A stretch of 39,069 bases of DNA from Bacteroidales bacterium (GTDB lineage Bacteria; Bacteroidota; Bacteroidia; Bacteroidales; UBA12481), in the NCBI GenBank assembly GCA_012523435.1, contig JAAYIP010000318.1:1-39069 (forward strand), read 5' to 3'. This document shows, piece by piece, positions 8,454 to 16,442 of this stretch (within the stretch, counting starts at the first letter, position 1; each line of letters starts with the position of its first letter). The notes under the pieces are model-generated. The model searched no databases, was not told the DNA's origin, and saw only the letters and a program-made list of their open reading frames with translations. A program made the position numbers and the translations under genes.

Positions 8454-9421
8454 GCATTTCGTTCAAACAGTCTGCCCTGCCAGGTGTTTCGCCTGAGCAT
8501 CTCCCTTTCAATCCGGGCAACCAGTTCGAAATTTTTCAGCCCCCAGCGGGGCCCGATAATCTTGTCGGGTGGAGAAACATTCACAAATCGTTCCATGACG
8601 ACTGTCGGGTTAACAATTTCTAAAAACCTGATTAACAGATCAATATACTCGTCCACAGAAAAGAACCGAAAATCATCCGGATGATATCTTAGATCCTTCT
8701 CCATGGCTGTACCCTTGATAATCTGCAGCTGGTGGATTTTTAGCAAGTTTATCGGTAATTGGCTAATCAGGCGGGCCCCAGAAAGGATATCGTCGTTCGA
8801 CTCACCGGGTAAGCCAAAAATCAGGTGAGCTCCAACGAGAAAACCTTTATCCTTGCACTGCCAGATCGTCTGACTGGATTCTTCGAAGGTATGGCCCCGA
8901 TTGATTCGCTCCAGCGTTCGATTATAGACACTTTCAATACCAAATTCGACCGTTACATAATAGGTTTTTGAGAGATCATGAAAATAGGAGATCAGCTCTG
9001 GCGTGATGCAATCGGGACGTGTTCCTACAACTAACCCGATAATTCGGGGATGGTTAAGAGCCTCTTCGTACAGGCTCACTAGACGATTAAAATCTGCGTA
9101 AGTATTTGTATATGACTGAAAATAAGCAAAATAATCCTGTCCAGGATATTTGTGTTCAAAAAAGGTGACACCCCGATTCAGCTGTTCGGTTATTGACAAA
9201 CGGGGTGAACAGTAAGGAGGATTAAAGGTATTGTTGTCACAAAAAGTACATCCGCCAGTGCCCTTAGTCCCGTCGCGATTGGGGCAGGTAAAGCCAGCAT
9301 CGACGGAAAGCTTTTGCACCCGGTGTCCAAAGATATCGGTCAGGAAACCAGGAAAATCATTAAATGGTCGGTCCCGGTTCCATGGATAAACTGTTTCACT
9401 CTTTTCCGGCATCCTGTTCAT
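8450..9421 (-). CDS. Radical SAM protein, YhcC / TIGR01212 type
   Basis: A 323-residue radical SAM protein with the cysteine motif in CPNRDGTKGTGGCTFCDNNTF, typical of the YhcC group, followed by QLNRGVTFFEHKYPGQDYFAYFQSYTNTY, GTRPDCITPELISYF, VEFGIESVYNRTLERINRGH and HLIFGLPGES. These are standard for the family; the substrate is unknown to me. It is last in a five-gene minus-strand run. The start at 9421 overlaps mgsA by 26 bp; an in-frame ATG at 9412 shortens the overlap to 17 bp. Its TAG stop shares CTAG (8450-8453) with the convergent dipeptidase gene. Confidence 0.92.
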   Translation of the reverse strand: MNRMPEKSETVYPWNRDRPFNDFPGFLTDIFGHRVQKLSVDAGFTCPNRDGTKGTGGCTFCDNNTFNPPYCSPRLSITEQLNRGVTFFEHKYPGQDYFAYFQSYTNTYADFNRLVSLYEEALNHPRIIGLVVGTRPDCITPELISYFHDLSKTYYVTVEFGIESVYNRTLERINRGHTFEESSQTIWQCKDKGFLVGAHLIFGLPGESNDDILSGARLISQLPINLLKIHQLQIIKGTAMEKDLRYHPDDFRFFSVDEYIDLLIRFLEIVNPTVVMERFVNVSPPDKIIGPRWGLKNFELVARIEREMLRRNTWQGRLFERNA

Positions 9422-9791
9422 GGATGATCAGGGTAGCAGTAGCAGGATTGAGTGCTATCGGGATGTTGTTGATGGTTGCAGTCCTGATTAACGTTTGGAT
9501 ATCATGTTCATGACCATGAGGCGATTGCAGATCAACAAAGAAGATCAGTTTTTCCACCTCATTTTGAAGAATTTTTGCAGCAAGAAGGATATCGCCACCG
9601 TTTGGCCCATGTCCAAAAGGCTCCACTTCGATTTCCAGCACAGAGGTAAGCAAGCGGGCGGTGTTTGATGTTCCAATCAGGCGATGGCGGCTGAGTTCCT
9701 CCCGGTTAGCTTTGGCCCATTCCAGTAGGGTGTTTTTCTTTTCATTATGAGCAACGATCGCGATAGCTTTTTTCTTCATTTTGTTTGTCAT
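9396..9791 (-). CDS. mgsA: Methylglyoxal synthase
   Basis: A 131-residue enzyme converting dihydroxyacetone phosphate to methylglyoxal and inorganic phosphate. Matching positions of the family are seen in order: IAIVAHNEKKNTLLEW (His of the active site), LIGTSNTARLL for the phosphate-binding GTTG-like loop, GPNGGDILLAAKI with the catalytic Asp, IFFVDLQSPHGHEHDIQTLIR with a conserved His, and NIPIALNPATATLII. It lacks about 20 residues at the C-terminus compared with the E. coli enzyme, as many short versions do. It lies 11 bp after the alkaline phosphatase gene and overlaps the radical SAM gene, so it is within one transcript. Phosphate release links it to the phosphatase (inference). Confidence 0.93.
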   Translation of the reverse strand: MTNKMKKKAIAIVAHNEKKNTLLEWAKANREELSRHRLIGTSNTARLLTSVLEIEVEPFGHGPNGGDILLAAKILQNEVEKLIFFVDLQSPHGHEHDIQTLIRTATINNIPIALNPATATLIIHEQDAGKE

Positions 9792-9802
9792 GTGTATGGG
9801 AT

Positions 9803-10903
9803 TTATTGGTCCTTTTTGAATCCGAAAGCTTTCATCATTTTCTCAAAAATATCCGTGTTCTCCTGGATTCCACCAAAAAGGGCAGCTTGCGGTCCGTAGG
9901 AGAATACGGGCACCATGACACCGCTATGATCCCCGGTCGAGAACGATCCCTTTAGCTCTCCAGTCTCAAAATCTCCATCGAGGAGTGACAATCCACCGGT
10001 TTCATGATCAGCTGTTACGATGACAAGAGTTTGTCCATCTTTTTCGGCAAAATCGAGGGCTGCGCCGACAGCACGATCGAAATCGATCATCTCTTCGGCA
10101 ATTTGCTGTGCATTATTATCGTGTCCGGCCCAATCAATTTGGGATCCCTCGACCATCAGAAAGAATCCGTCCGAATCAGCCGACAGGAGTCTGATGGCTT
10201 CGATCACCGATTCGGTGAGTAGGTCGCCACGGCCTTCCGACCATTTTGGTGGGTGTACCGGGTAGAGGAGTCCGGCGACTGGGCCCGACTTGATTTCCTT
10301 TATTTCATCGATGGTTTGAGCGATCCGATAACCCTTTTTCCGTAACTGTTCAATCAAGTCAACGCCATCTTTTCGTTTCCCAAAATGGTCATATCCACCA
10401 CCGATAAAAACCTCGATATCGGTTTTAAGAAAATCAGCAGCAATTAGCTCATAATCACTACGTTTTGCCTGGTGTGCAATAAAACTTGCTGGGGTAGCAT
10501 GAGTCATGGCGCAGGTGGTAGCCATTCCGGTAGCTTTTCCGTTTTCTTCAGCCCATTCCAAGATAGTTTTAACTGGTTGACCTTGTGGGTCCACTGCGAT
10601 GGAGCCGTTTTTGGTTTTATGGCCGGTAGCCAGTGCGGTTCCACCGGCTCCTGAATCCGTCACATATTCAGTTGAGTAGGTCTTTGAAAATCCGGCAATT
10701 CGGAAACGTTCCAAGTTAAGTGTTCCTCCATTGGCAGTCATTCCGGCATATACCTGGGAAGTTCCCATACCATCTCCAATCAGGAGAATAATGTTTTTTG
10801 CTGGTTTTTCTTTCCCGGCAGCAAGTGCTTGGGTATTCAAGCCGGATATTTGATGCAGGAGAAGAATTGCAATTGACAGAGTTAGAATTCTTTTGATAGA
10901 CAT
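9803..10903 (-). CDS. Alkaline phosphatase (PF00245 type), secreted
   Basis: A 366-residue secreted phosphomonoesterase. It has an N-terminal signal peptide (hydrophobic 7-17, then A-rich LAAG). Metal and catalytic residues are visible: Asp in ILLIGDGMGTSQ, the nucleophile Ser in VTDSGAGGTALATGHKT, metal His in QIDWAGHDNNA, Asp-His in VIVTADHETGG, and the last His in FSTGDHSGVMVPVF. It is shorter than E. coli PhoA (~470). Expected place of action is the periplasm, freeing phosphate from organic esters. Neighbours on the same strand are the rhomboid gene 29 bp upstream and mgsA 11 bp downstream. Confidence 0.95.
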   Translation of the reverse strand: MSIKRILTLSIAILLLHQISGLNTQALAAGKEKPAKNIILLIGDGMGTSQVYAGMTANGGTLNLERFRIAGFSKTYSTEYVTDSGAGGTALATGHKTKNGSIAVDPQGQPVKTILEWAEENGKATGMATTCAMTHATPASFIAHQAKRSDYELIAADFLKTDIEVFIGGGYDHFGKRKDGVDLIEQLRKKGYRIAQTIDEIKEIKSGPVAGLLYPVHPPKWSEGRGDLLTESVIEAIRLLSADSDGFFLMVEGSQIDWAGHDNNAQQIAEEMIDFDRAVGAALDFAEKDGQTLVIVTADHETGGLSLLDGDFETGELKGSFSTGDHSGVMVPVFSYGPQAALFGGIQENTDIFEKMMKAFGFKKDQ

Positions 10904-10932
10904 GAATTTGATTTTTTATTTGTAACAAGTTA

Positions 10933-11685
10933 TCAATCTTTTTTGTTTTCAGCTTGGGCATTATCCTGGTTTGTTGGAGGTTTTCGTTTACCTTCTACCT
11001 CATATTGATCCCACGGAAGATGATTTGCCTCCTCATCCTCTCCGGCGGTATCCTGATCCGGATAGCTTTGCCAGAACAGTCGGGTTCCCTGTGGCCCTTG
11101 TGAGCGATAAATCCAGGAGAGGGCCAGCCCCACGAGAAGGCCAGCCAGGTGACCCTCCCAAGACAGACGATCTTCCAGCGGGAAGATACCCCAAATCATT
11201 GAGCCATATTGAAAAACCACAAGAAAAGAGATAGCAATCAATCCGGCGTGCTTTCGTAATATCCCACTCAGAAACAGAAATCCACCAAAAGTGTAGATCA
11301 GGCCGCTGGCACCGATATGGTATGAAGGGCGTGCAAAGAGCCACACAAGAATTCCAGATACCAGCCAACTGATGACCCAGACTCGACCCGCCACTGAACG
11401 GTAAAAATAGAACAAGAGGGTACCCAGAACCAAGATTGGGAAGCTGTTGGCCACTATATGACGTAAGCTGCCATGGATAATTGGAGCAAAGAGAATTCCC
11501 TGCAATCCCAACCATTTTCGTGGGAAGAGGCCATGGTAGAATAGTTCAAGATCAAGCGAAATATCAACCCAAAAAACCAACCAGATGAGCAGAAGGAAAA
11601 GACCTGGAAAAAACGTACTGATTATCAGTCGTTTTAGGGTCGAATCCATTGTTTTACCCGATCCAGATGTGTTTAAATCATTCAT
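10933..11685 (-). CDS. Rhomboid-family intramembrane serine protease
   Basis: A 250-residue polytopic membrane protein with the rhomboid catalytic dyad: Ser127 in HIGASGLIYTF (GxSG motif) and His179 in SWEGHLAGLLVG. The second-helix motif HGSLRHIVAN supplies the oxyanion-side His71, His76 and Asn80. Six hydrophobic segments can be drawn between about 20 and 195; the last ~50 residues are hydrophilic and charged (acidic, then basic), an apparent cytoplasmic tail. It would cleave transmembrane segments of other proteins; the substrate is unknown. It begins 7 bp after threonine aldolase. Confidence 0.92.
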   Translation of the reverse strand: MNDLNTSGSGKTMDSTLKRLIISTFFPGLFLLLIWLVFWVDISLDLELFYHGLFPRKWLGLQGILFAPIIHGSLRHIVANSFPILVLGTLLFYFYRSVAGRVWVISWLVSGILVWLFARPSYHIGASGLIYTFGGFLFLSGILRKHAGLIAISFLVVFQYGSMIWGIFPLEDRLSWEGHLAGLLVGLALSWIYRSQGPQGTRLFWQSYPDQDTAGEDEEANHLPWDQYEVEGKRKPPTNQDNAQAENKKD

Positions 11686-11692
11686 CCTGGTT

Positions 11693-12736
11693 TTAGCTGA
11701 ATAAATAGTCTCTCATCTTCTGATCTATCAATTTAACAAAACGTTCAATATCATCCTCCGTTGTATCCCAGGAGGTCATCCAGCGCACTTCGGAGCGGGG
11801 TTCATCCCATATATAGAAGAAGAACTCATCCTGTAGTGGTTTAATGAGGGCAGATGGGATAGCGGCAAAGACGCCGTTTGCCTGAACAGGATAGACAATC
11901 TCAATTTCAGGAATTTGGGATACTTTCTCAGCCAGGAGTTGTGCCATTTTGTTGGCGTGTTCGGCATTACGCTTCCATAAATCATTGGTTAAGAGTGCTT
12001 CAAACTGAACTGCGATGTATCGCATTTTAGAAGCCAGTTGCATAGATTGTTTGCGGATGTATTTCACCGCATCGTTACACTCATGAAAGAAGAGGACCAG
12101 TTCGCCATACATAGCTCCGTTTTTTGTCCCGCCGAAAGAGAGGACATCCACACCGGCATCCCGAGTTATTTCACGTAGGCTGAGACCGAGGGATGCTGCG
12201 GCATTGGCAATCCGAGCACCATCCATGTGCAGGAGCATATTGTTAGCGTGCACATAATGAGCTATTCTGCTGATCTCATCAGGCGTATAGATGGTTCCCA
12301 ACTCGGTTGCCTGGGTGATGCTAACGACTCTCGGCTGTGAATGATGCTCAAAATCAATACCTTTTAAATGAGGCTTAATCGCCTCGATGGTCAGTTTTCC
12401 ATCCGGTGTATGAACCGGAATAACCTTACTACCTGTGATAAACTCAGGAGCTCCGCATTCGTCTTCATGAATATGGGCCGTATCCGAACAGATAACCGAC
12501 TCATAAGATTGCATCATGCTTCTCAAGCTCAATACATTAGCAGCAGTTCCATTGAATACAAAGAACGGATAGGTATTCTTTCCAAAAACTTCAATAATTT
12601 TTTCGGCAGTTCTTTTGGTATAGGGATCGGCCCCATATCCAACGACATGATTTTGATTACAGGCCTCGATAGCCTTCATGATTTCGGGGTGTACACCCGC
12701 ATTGTTATCACTTGCAAATCCTCTGAGATTCATCAT
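11693..12736 (-). CDS. ltaE: Low-specificity threonine aldolase family PLP enzyme
   Basis: A 347-residue fold-type I PLP enzyme of the beta-eliminating lyase / threonine aldolase group, cleaving threonine or allo-threonine into glycine and acetaldehyde. Seen features: FASDNNAGVHPEIMKAI at the N-terminus, YGADPYTKRTAEKI, FNGTAANVLSLRS (cofactor phosphate site), HMDGARIANAAASLG with the Asp that contacts the pyridine ring, and the Schiff-base Lys205 in FGGTKNGAMYGE. There are two adjacent ATG codons at the start (12736 and 12733). It is the first gene of the minus-strand run reaching to 8450 and is divergent from the aminopeptidase gene. Substrate preference within the family cannot be read from sequence. 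Confidence 0.93.
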   Translation of the reverse strand: MMNLRGFASDNNAGVHPEIMKAIEACNQNHVVGYGADPYTKRTAEKIIEVFGKNTYPFFVFNGTAANVLSLRSMMQSYESVICSDTAHIHEDECGAPEFITGSKVIPVHTPDGKLTIEAIKPHLKGIDFEHHSQPRVVSITQATELGTIYTPDEISRIAHYVHANNMLLHMDGARIANAAASLGLSLREITRDAGVDVLSFGGTKNGAMYGELVLFFHECNDAVKYIRKQSMQLASKMRYIAVQFEALLTNDLWKRNAEHANKMAQLLAEKVSQIPEIEIVYPVQANGVFAAIPSALIKPLQDEFFFYIWDEPRSEVRWMTSWDTTEDDIERFVKLIDQKMRDYLFS

Positions 12737-12847
12737 ACCTGGTAACTTTAATCAGCGAATTTAAGCTTTTTCAGGCTTTCTATACGATTGAAATGCCTAT
12801 CTTCATTGAATCTTAACATTGTTCAATATTTTAAACGATTCAAAGTA

Positions 12848-14227
12848 ATGATACCCAATGACCACTATCCGATGCGCAGGGCTTCGTTGAAGAAACAACT
12901 GAAGCACGGGCTTCTTTTATTTTTGGGCAACGAAGAAAGCCCGATGAATTATGCCGACAACACTTATCATTTCAGACAGGACAGCACATTTCTATATTTC
13001 TTCGGGATGGATTATCCGGGGCTAGCAGCACTCATTGATCTTGATGAAGAACGCGAAATTATTTTCGGCAATGATCTTACTGTTGAGGATATTGTATGGA
13101 TGGGTACGCAACCTACCTTGTTAAGTCGAGCTGAACAATATGGAATCCAAGAAGTCAGGCCTTACGCTGACCTAGCTGATTACCTGAACAAAGCAAAAAA
13201 AATGGATCGGGTAATCCATTATCTACCACCCTATCGGCCCGAAAACAAGATCAAGTTATGGGACCTTTTGAACATTCTCCCGGCCGAAGCTTCCGATCAA
13301 GCCTCGGTGGAATTGGTCAAGGCTGTTGTCAACCTCCGGAATCACAAGTCGGACGAGGAAGTGATCGAGATTGAAAAAGCCGTTAACATATCGGTCGATA
13401 TGCATATTAGGGCGATGCAAGCAGCACGGCCGGGAATTACCGAAGCTTATTTGGCAGCAGAGGTAACATCGGTGGCATTGGCTGCCGGCGGTCAGATCTC
13501 TTTTCCGGTGATCATGACGATCAACGGTCAGACGCTTCACAATCACTATCATGGCAATCTGCTCAAGCCAGGAGACATGGTTTTATCTGATTGTGGAGCC
13601 GAAACGGCCTTGCACTACTGTGGAGATCTTTCCAGTACTTTCCCTGTTAACAAGAGTTTTACAGCCAAACAGAAGGAGATTTACCAGATTACATTAGAGG
13701 CTCATCAGGCTGCCATGAATAGGCTTAACCCTGGCACTCCCTTCCGGGATGTTCACCTTAACGCTTGCCGCGCCATTATCAATGGGTTAAAGCAGATTGG
13801 TTTGATGAAAGGGGACACGGAGGAGGCCCTGGCCGCGGGTGCTCATGCGATGTTTTTCCCGTGCGGAACTGGTCATATGATGGGATTGGATGTCCATGAT
13901 ATGGAGGATCTTGGAGAGGTTTACGTGGGTTATGCTGGGGAGCCCAAGAGCAAACAGTTCGGGCTAAAGTCACTTCGTCTCGCGCGCCCCATGGAACCAG
14001 GTTTTGTGGCAACCATCGAACCGGGCATCTATTTTATTCCAGAACTGATCGATTTGTGGCAAAAAGAGAATAAAAACGCTGCTTTTATCAATTTTGACAA
14101 AGTCAATACGTACCGCGACTTCGGCGGAATCAGGAATGAGGAGGATATTTTAATTACCGCAGATGGTTACAGGGTTTTGGGTAAGCGGAAGCCGAAAACA
14201 ATTGATGAGGTAGAATCTTTACGATAA
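12848..14227 (+). CDS. Xaa-Pro aminopeptidase (aminopeptidase P family, M24B)
   Basis: A 459-residue pita-bread metallopeptidase that removes an N-terminal residue preceding proline. The N-terminal domain contains NYADNTYHFRQDSTFLYFFG, as in PepP. The catalytic domain shows five metal ligands: Asp in MVLSDCGAE, Asp in YCGDLSSTF, His in CGTGHMMGLDVHD, Glu in VATIEPGIYF and Glu in IRNEEDI. I use the ATG at 12848 (MIPNDHYPMRRASL); the frame opens 20 codons earlier but that extension is not family-like. No signal peptide, so it is cytoplasmic. The hydroxyproline dehydratase gene starts 6 bp after it, suggesting joint use of imported proline- or hydroxyproline-containing peptides. Confidence 0.94.
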   Translation: MIPNDHYPMRRASLKKQLKHGLLLFLGNEESPMNYADNTYHFRQDSTFLYFFGMDYPGLAALIDLDEEREIIFGNDLTVEDIVWMGTQPTLLSRAEQYGIQEVRPYADLADYLNKAKKMDRVIHYLPPYRPENKIKLWDLLNILPAEASDQASVELVKAVVNLRNHKSDEEVIEIEKAVNISVDMHIRAMQAARPGITEAYLAAEVTSVALAAGGQISFPVIMTINGQTLHNHYHGNLLKPGDMVLSDCGAETALHYCGDLSSTFPVNKSFTAKQKEIYQITLEAHQAAMNRLNPGTPFRDVHLNACRAIINGLKQIGLMKGDTEEALAAGAHAMFFPCGTGHMMGLDVHDMEDLGEVYVGYAGEPKSKQFGLKSLRLARPMEPGFVATIEPGIYFIPELIDLWQKENKNAAFINFDKVNTYRDFGGIRNEEDILITADGYRVLGKRKPKTIDEVESLR

Positions 14228-14233
14228 TTTCAG

Positions 14234-15271
14234 ATGCTAAACAAACCAGAACGGTGGACTCCTCCAGAGGATTGGCTTCGGGTCCGCACGATAGATTTAC
14301 ACACGGCTGGAGAGCCTTTAAGAGTGATAACCAGTGGGTTGCCAGAGATTCCCGGCGACACAATTTTGGACAAGAGACGATATTTCAAGGAACATTATGA
14401 TGCTATCCGAACGGGGCTCATGTGGGAACCCAGGGGGCATGCGGATATGTATGGGGCGCTGATCACTCCTCCGGTTACGGATGATGGTCATTTTGGAACC
14501 TTCTTTCTCCACAATGAAGGATACAGTACCATGTGTGGTCATGCGATGATCGCGTTAGCAACTCTTACATTGGATACGGGCATGGTTGATCCTAAAGCTG
14601 CAACAGAAGGAATACTGATTGATGCTCCTCCGGGTCGGGTCACTGCTTTCGGGCAGATTAAAGATAACCGGACAGTCAAGGCATGGTTCAGGAATGTGCC
14701 GTCTTTTGTTCTTTACTCCGATCAGGAGGTCATGGTGCCGGGAATCGGCAAGATCCGTTTTGATGTTGCCTATGGCGGTGCTTTCTATGCATTTGTTGAT
14801 GCGGATGAGGTCGGATTGCGACTGGAACCGGATGATCTGGACCGCCTCATCAGTTATGGAAAGAGAATCAAGCAAGCAGTAGCGACGGCTTTCCCCATAG
14901 TACACCCGTTTGAGGAGGATCTCAGTTTCCTTTACGGTACGATATTCACCGGCAAGCCGTTTGACCCGAGCCATCATTCAAGGAATGTCTGCATTTTTGC
15001 TGATGGCGAGGTAGATCGTTCGCCGACCGGGTCGGGAGTATCTGCCCGGGCAGCGATTCACTACCTTCGTAAGGATCTTGATCCTGGGTATCCGATCATC
15101 ATCGAAAGCATTTTGGGGACTTTGATGGAGGTAGAGATTATGGAGGTAACCCAATTTGGCAACTACACAGCTGTTATTCCGCAGGTTAGCGGATCAGCTC
15201 ATTTTACTGGTCGGAGTGAATTCTTTTTTGACCCCCAGGATTCTCTTCGCAAAGGATTCATAATGAGATAA
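14234..15271 (+). CDS. trans-3-hydroxy-L-proline dehydratase (proline racemase superfamily)
   Basis: A 345-residue member of the proline racemase superfamily. The N-terminus has the family sequence IDLHTAGEPLRVITSGLP. The first catalytic residue is Cys101 (STMCGHAMIAL). At the second position, where racemases and 4-hydroxyproline epimerases have Cys (SPCGTG), this protein has Thr265 (DRSPTGSGVSAR). A Cys/Thr pair marks trans-3-hydroxy-L-proline dehydratases, as in human L3HYPDH, which yield delta-1-pyrroline-2-carboxylate. It starts 6 bp after the Xaa-Pro aminopeptidase and is followed by a hairpin at 15298-15337. The dehydratase call rests on the Thr; epimerase activity is less likely. Confidence 0.88.
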   Translation: MLNKPERWTPPEDWLRVRTIDLHTAGEPLRVITSGLPEIPGDTILDKRRYFKEHYDAIRTGLMWEPRGHADMYGALITPPVTDDGHFGTFFLHNEGYSTMCGHAMIALATLTLDTGMVDPKAATEGILIDAPPGRVTAFGQIKDNRTVKAWFRNVPSFVLYSDQEVMVPGIGKIRFDVAYGGAFYAFVDADEVGLRLEPDDLDRLISYGKRIKQAVATAFPIVHPFEEDLSFLYGTIFTGKPFDPSHHSRNVCIFADGEVDRSPTGSGVSARAAIHYLRKDLDPGYPIIIESILGTLMEVEIMEVTQFGNYTAVIPQVSGSAHFTGRSEFFFDPQDSLRKGFIMR

Positions 15272-15297
15272 TTACCAAATTTTTGCAAAAATAAAAT

Positions 15298-15337
15298 CCC
15301 TGTCCCGGGAACCCAACTATGGAGTTCGGGGACAGGG
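15298..15337 (-). terminator. Hairpin terminator after the Spy-like gene
   Basis: Inverted repeat with a 9-bp arm CCCTGTCCC (15298-15306) / GGGACAGGG (15329-15337) and an inner 4-bp extension GAAC/GTTC around an 11-base loop. On the minus strand it is followed by ATTTTATTTTTG, a U-rich tract, so it should end transcripts of the Spy-like gene about 60 bases past its stop. The plus strand lacks a comparable U-run, but the hairpin may also slow transcripts from the dehydratase gene. Confidence 0.75.
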
Positions 15338-15398
15338 AAATGTTTTGATTATGGGGTAGAGATCGGGAAAACCCGATTTCTAAGGTGTGATCTCACCA

Positions 15399-15803
15399 CT
15401 AGCGGAATCCGCCTCCACCGCCACCACCTTGGCGATTCTGTCTCATTTCGGTTTGTCGTTTCTGGTAATCTTGGAATTTCTTAAGCTGATCAGGCTTCAG
15501 GAGTTTTTCAATTTTCTTGTCCCGGTCAGCATTGATTTCCTGCATTTTGGTTCTCATCCCAGTACGGTCCTGACCGGCGCTTTCACGAGCTTTCGTCATC
15601 TTTTCATCAGCCTCTTTGTAGATCTGATCAAACTTAGCATCCTGATCTTTAGTTAGTTTCAGCTCTTTCTTCAGATCGTTCATCATCTGTTGACGCCGCT
15701 GCTGCAGACTCTGCATATTCGGAGGCCCTTGGCGATCCTGTCCGTTGACCGACACCAGCATAGCCATGCCGATCAGTACACTCAATAACATCAATCGTTT
15801 CAT
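15399..15803 (-). CDS. Spy/CpxP-like periplasmic helical protein
   Basis: A 134-residue secreted protein: a clear signal peptide (MKRLMLLSVLIGMAMLVSVNGQ), then a highly charged helical body rich in Q, K, D, E and R with repeated LT/LKPDQ-type motifs (ELKLTKDQDAKFDQIYKEAD, KLLKPDQLKKFQDYQK). These resemble the LTxxQ motifs of Spy/CpxP chaperones. The tail is a run of seven glycines before FR. It may act as an envelope chaperone or stress sensor. It lies downstream of the ECF sigma gene on the same strand but is separated by a terminator and has its own putative ECF-type promoter at 15828-15857. Confidence 0.78.
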   Translation of the reverse strand: MKRLMLLSVLIGMAMLVSVNGQDRQGPPNMQSLQQRRQQMMNDLKKELKLTKDQDAKFDQIYKEADEKMTKARESAGQDRTGMRTKMQEINADRDKKIEKLLKPDQLKKFQDYQKRQTEMRQNRQGGGGGGGFR

Positions 15804-15827
15804 AAAAAATGATTTATAGTTTTTAGG

Positions 15828-15857
15828 TTAGACGACTGGAGATTACTGTAGTTTAAC
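15828..15857 (-). promoter_or_regulatory. Putative ECF-sigma promoter of the Spy-like gene
   Basis: On the minus strand GTTAAAC (15857-15851) is followed by exactly 16 bases and then CGTCTAA (15834-15828). An AAC-ending -35 box and a CGTC -10 box at 16-17 bp spacing is the general pattern of ECF promoters. A start near 15820 would leave a leader of about 17 bases before the ATG at 15803. No housekeeping-type TAnnTTTG box is present here. The adjacent ECF factor (15897-16400) is the obvious candidate to read it; this is inference. Confidence 0.5.
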
Positions 15858-15865
15858 CTCTCAAT

Positions 15866-15892
15866 AAAAAAAACCGGGTCTCCCCGGCTTTT
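15866..15892 (-). terminator. Rho-independent terminator of the ECF sigma gene
   Basis: CCGGG (15874-15878) and CCCGG (15883-15887) form a short GC stem with a four-base loop, flanked by A's on one side and T's on the other. Read on the minus strand the stem is followed by a run of eight T's. It starts five bases after the stop of the ECF sigma gene, so it separates that gene from the Spy-like gene. Confidence 0.85.
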
Positions 15893-15896
15893 GTAA

Positions 15897-16400
15897 TTAT
15901 CTGTAATCCTGTAGTTTATTCATCAACCTCTTCCTTGCGAAGAATATTTTACTCTTCACGGACCCCAGAGGCTGACTTAAATATTCAGCGATCTCTTTGT
16001 ACTTATATCCTTTAGTATGCATTTCGAATGGGATTCGGTAATCTTCAGGCAGTTCACTGATTGCCTTGCGGATCTCTTTTTCACTATGATTGGATTCAGG
16101 AGTATGGAAAACATTGCCTGTTCCCAGATTCAGGAAGTACTGGTTATCGGTATTGTCAATCATGGTGTTTGACCTGACGTTCCGCCTGTAGTTATTGATA
16201 AAGGTGTTCTTCATGATAGTGAAGACCCATGCTTTGAGATTTTTGTCTCCCTGAAACTTGTCTCGGTTTGTTAAAGCTTTGTACAGGGTCTCCTGCAACA
16301 GATCTTTGGCATCTTCCGAATCGGCGGTCAAACTCTTAGCAAAGAAACCAAGCTTAGGCTGCATGCTCATCAGTTGGTGGTTGAATTCTATTGCGGTCAT
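15897..16400 (-). CDS. ECF-type RNA polymerase sigma factor (stand-alone)
   Basis: A 167-residue ECF sigma factor. Region 2 spans about 10-80, including DSEDAKDLLQETLYKALTNRDKF (region 2.2) and LKAWVFTIMKNTFINNYRR (2.4). Region 4 spans about 110-165, with ELPEDYRIPFEMHTKGYKYKEIAEYLSQPLGSVKSKIFFARKRL containing the usual GSVKSKIFFAR recognition helix. This length and sequence type is common in Bacteroidota and usually comes without an adjacent anti-sigma gene, as here. It has its own housekeeping-type promoter (16443-16474) and a terminator directly behind it. The neighbouring Spy-like gene is a possible target. Confidence 0.93.
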   Translation of the reverse strand: MTAIEFNHQLMSMQPKLGFFAKSLTADSEDAKDLLQETLYKALTNRDKFQGDKNLKAWVFTIMKNTFINNYRRNVRSNTMIDNTDNQYFLNLGTGNVFHTPESNHSEKEIRKAISELPEDYRIPFEMHTKGYKYKEIAEYLSQPLGSVKSKIFFARKRLMNKLQDYR

Positions 16401-16442
16401 ATCTTTTCGATTTTGTTAAGTTTATTTTTCATTTTACTTGAA

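Noticed and set aside
11033-11515. 160-residue open frame on the minus strand
   Set aside because: Another frame of the rhomboid gene, which has both catalytic residues and membrane segments in the correct frame.
12788-12847. 20-codon upstream extension of the aminopeptidase
   Set aside because: It is not family-like; the ATG at 12848 gives the expected N-terminus.
14555-14977. 140-residue open frame on the minus strand
   Set aside because: Antisense to the hydroxyproline dehydratase, whose motifs are continuous; composition is that of a shadow frame.
15418-15446. GC-rich CCGCC / CCACC run as a regulatory repeat
   Set aside because: It encodes the glycine tail of the Spy-like protein and needs no other explanation.
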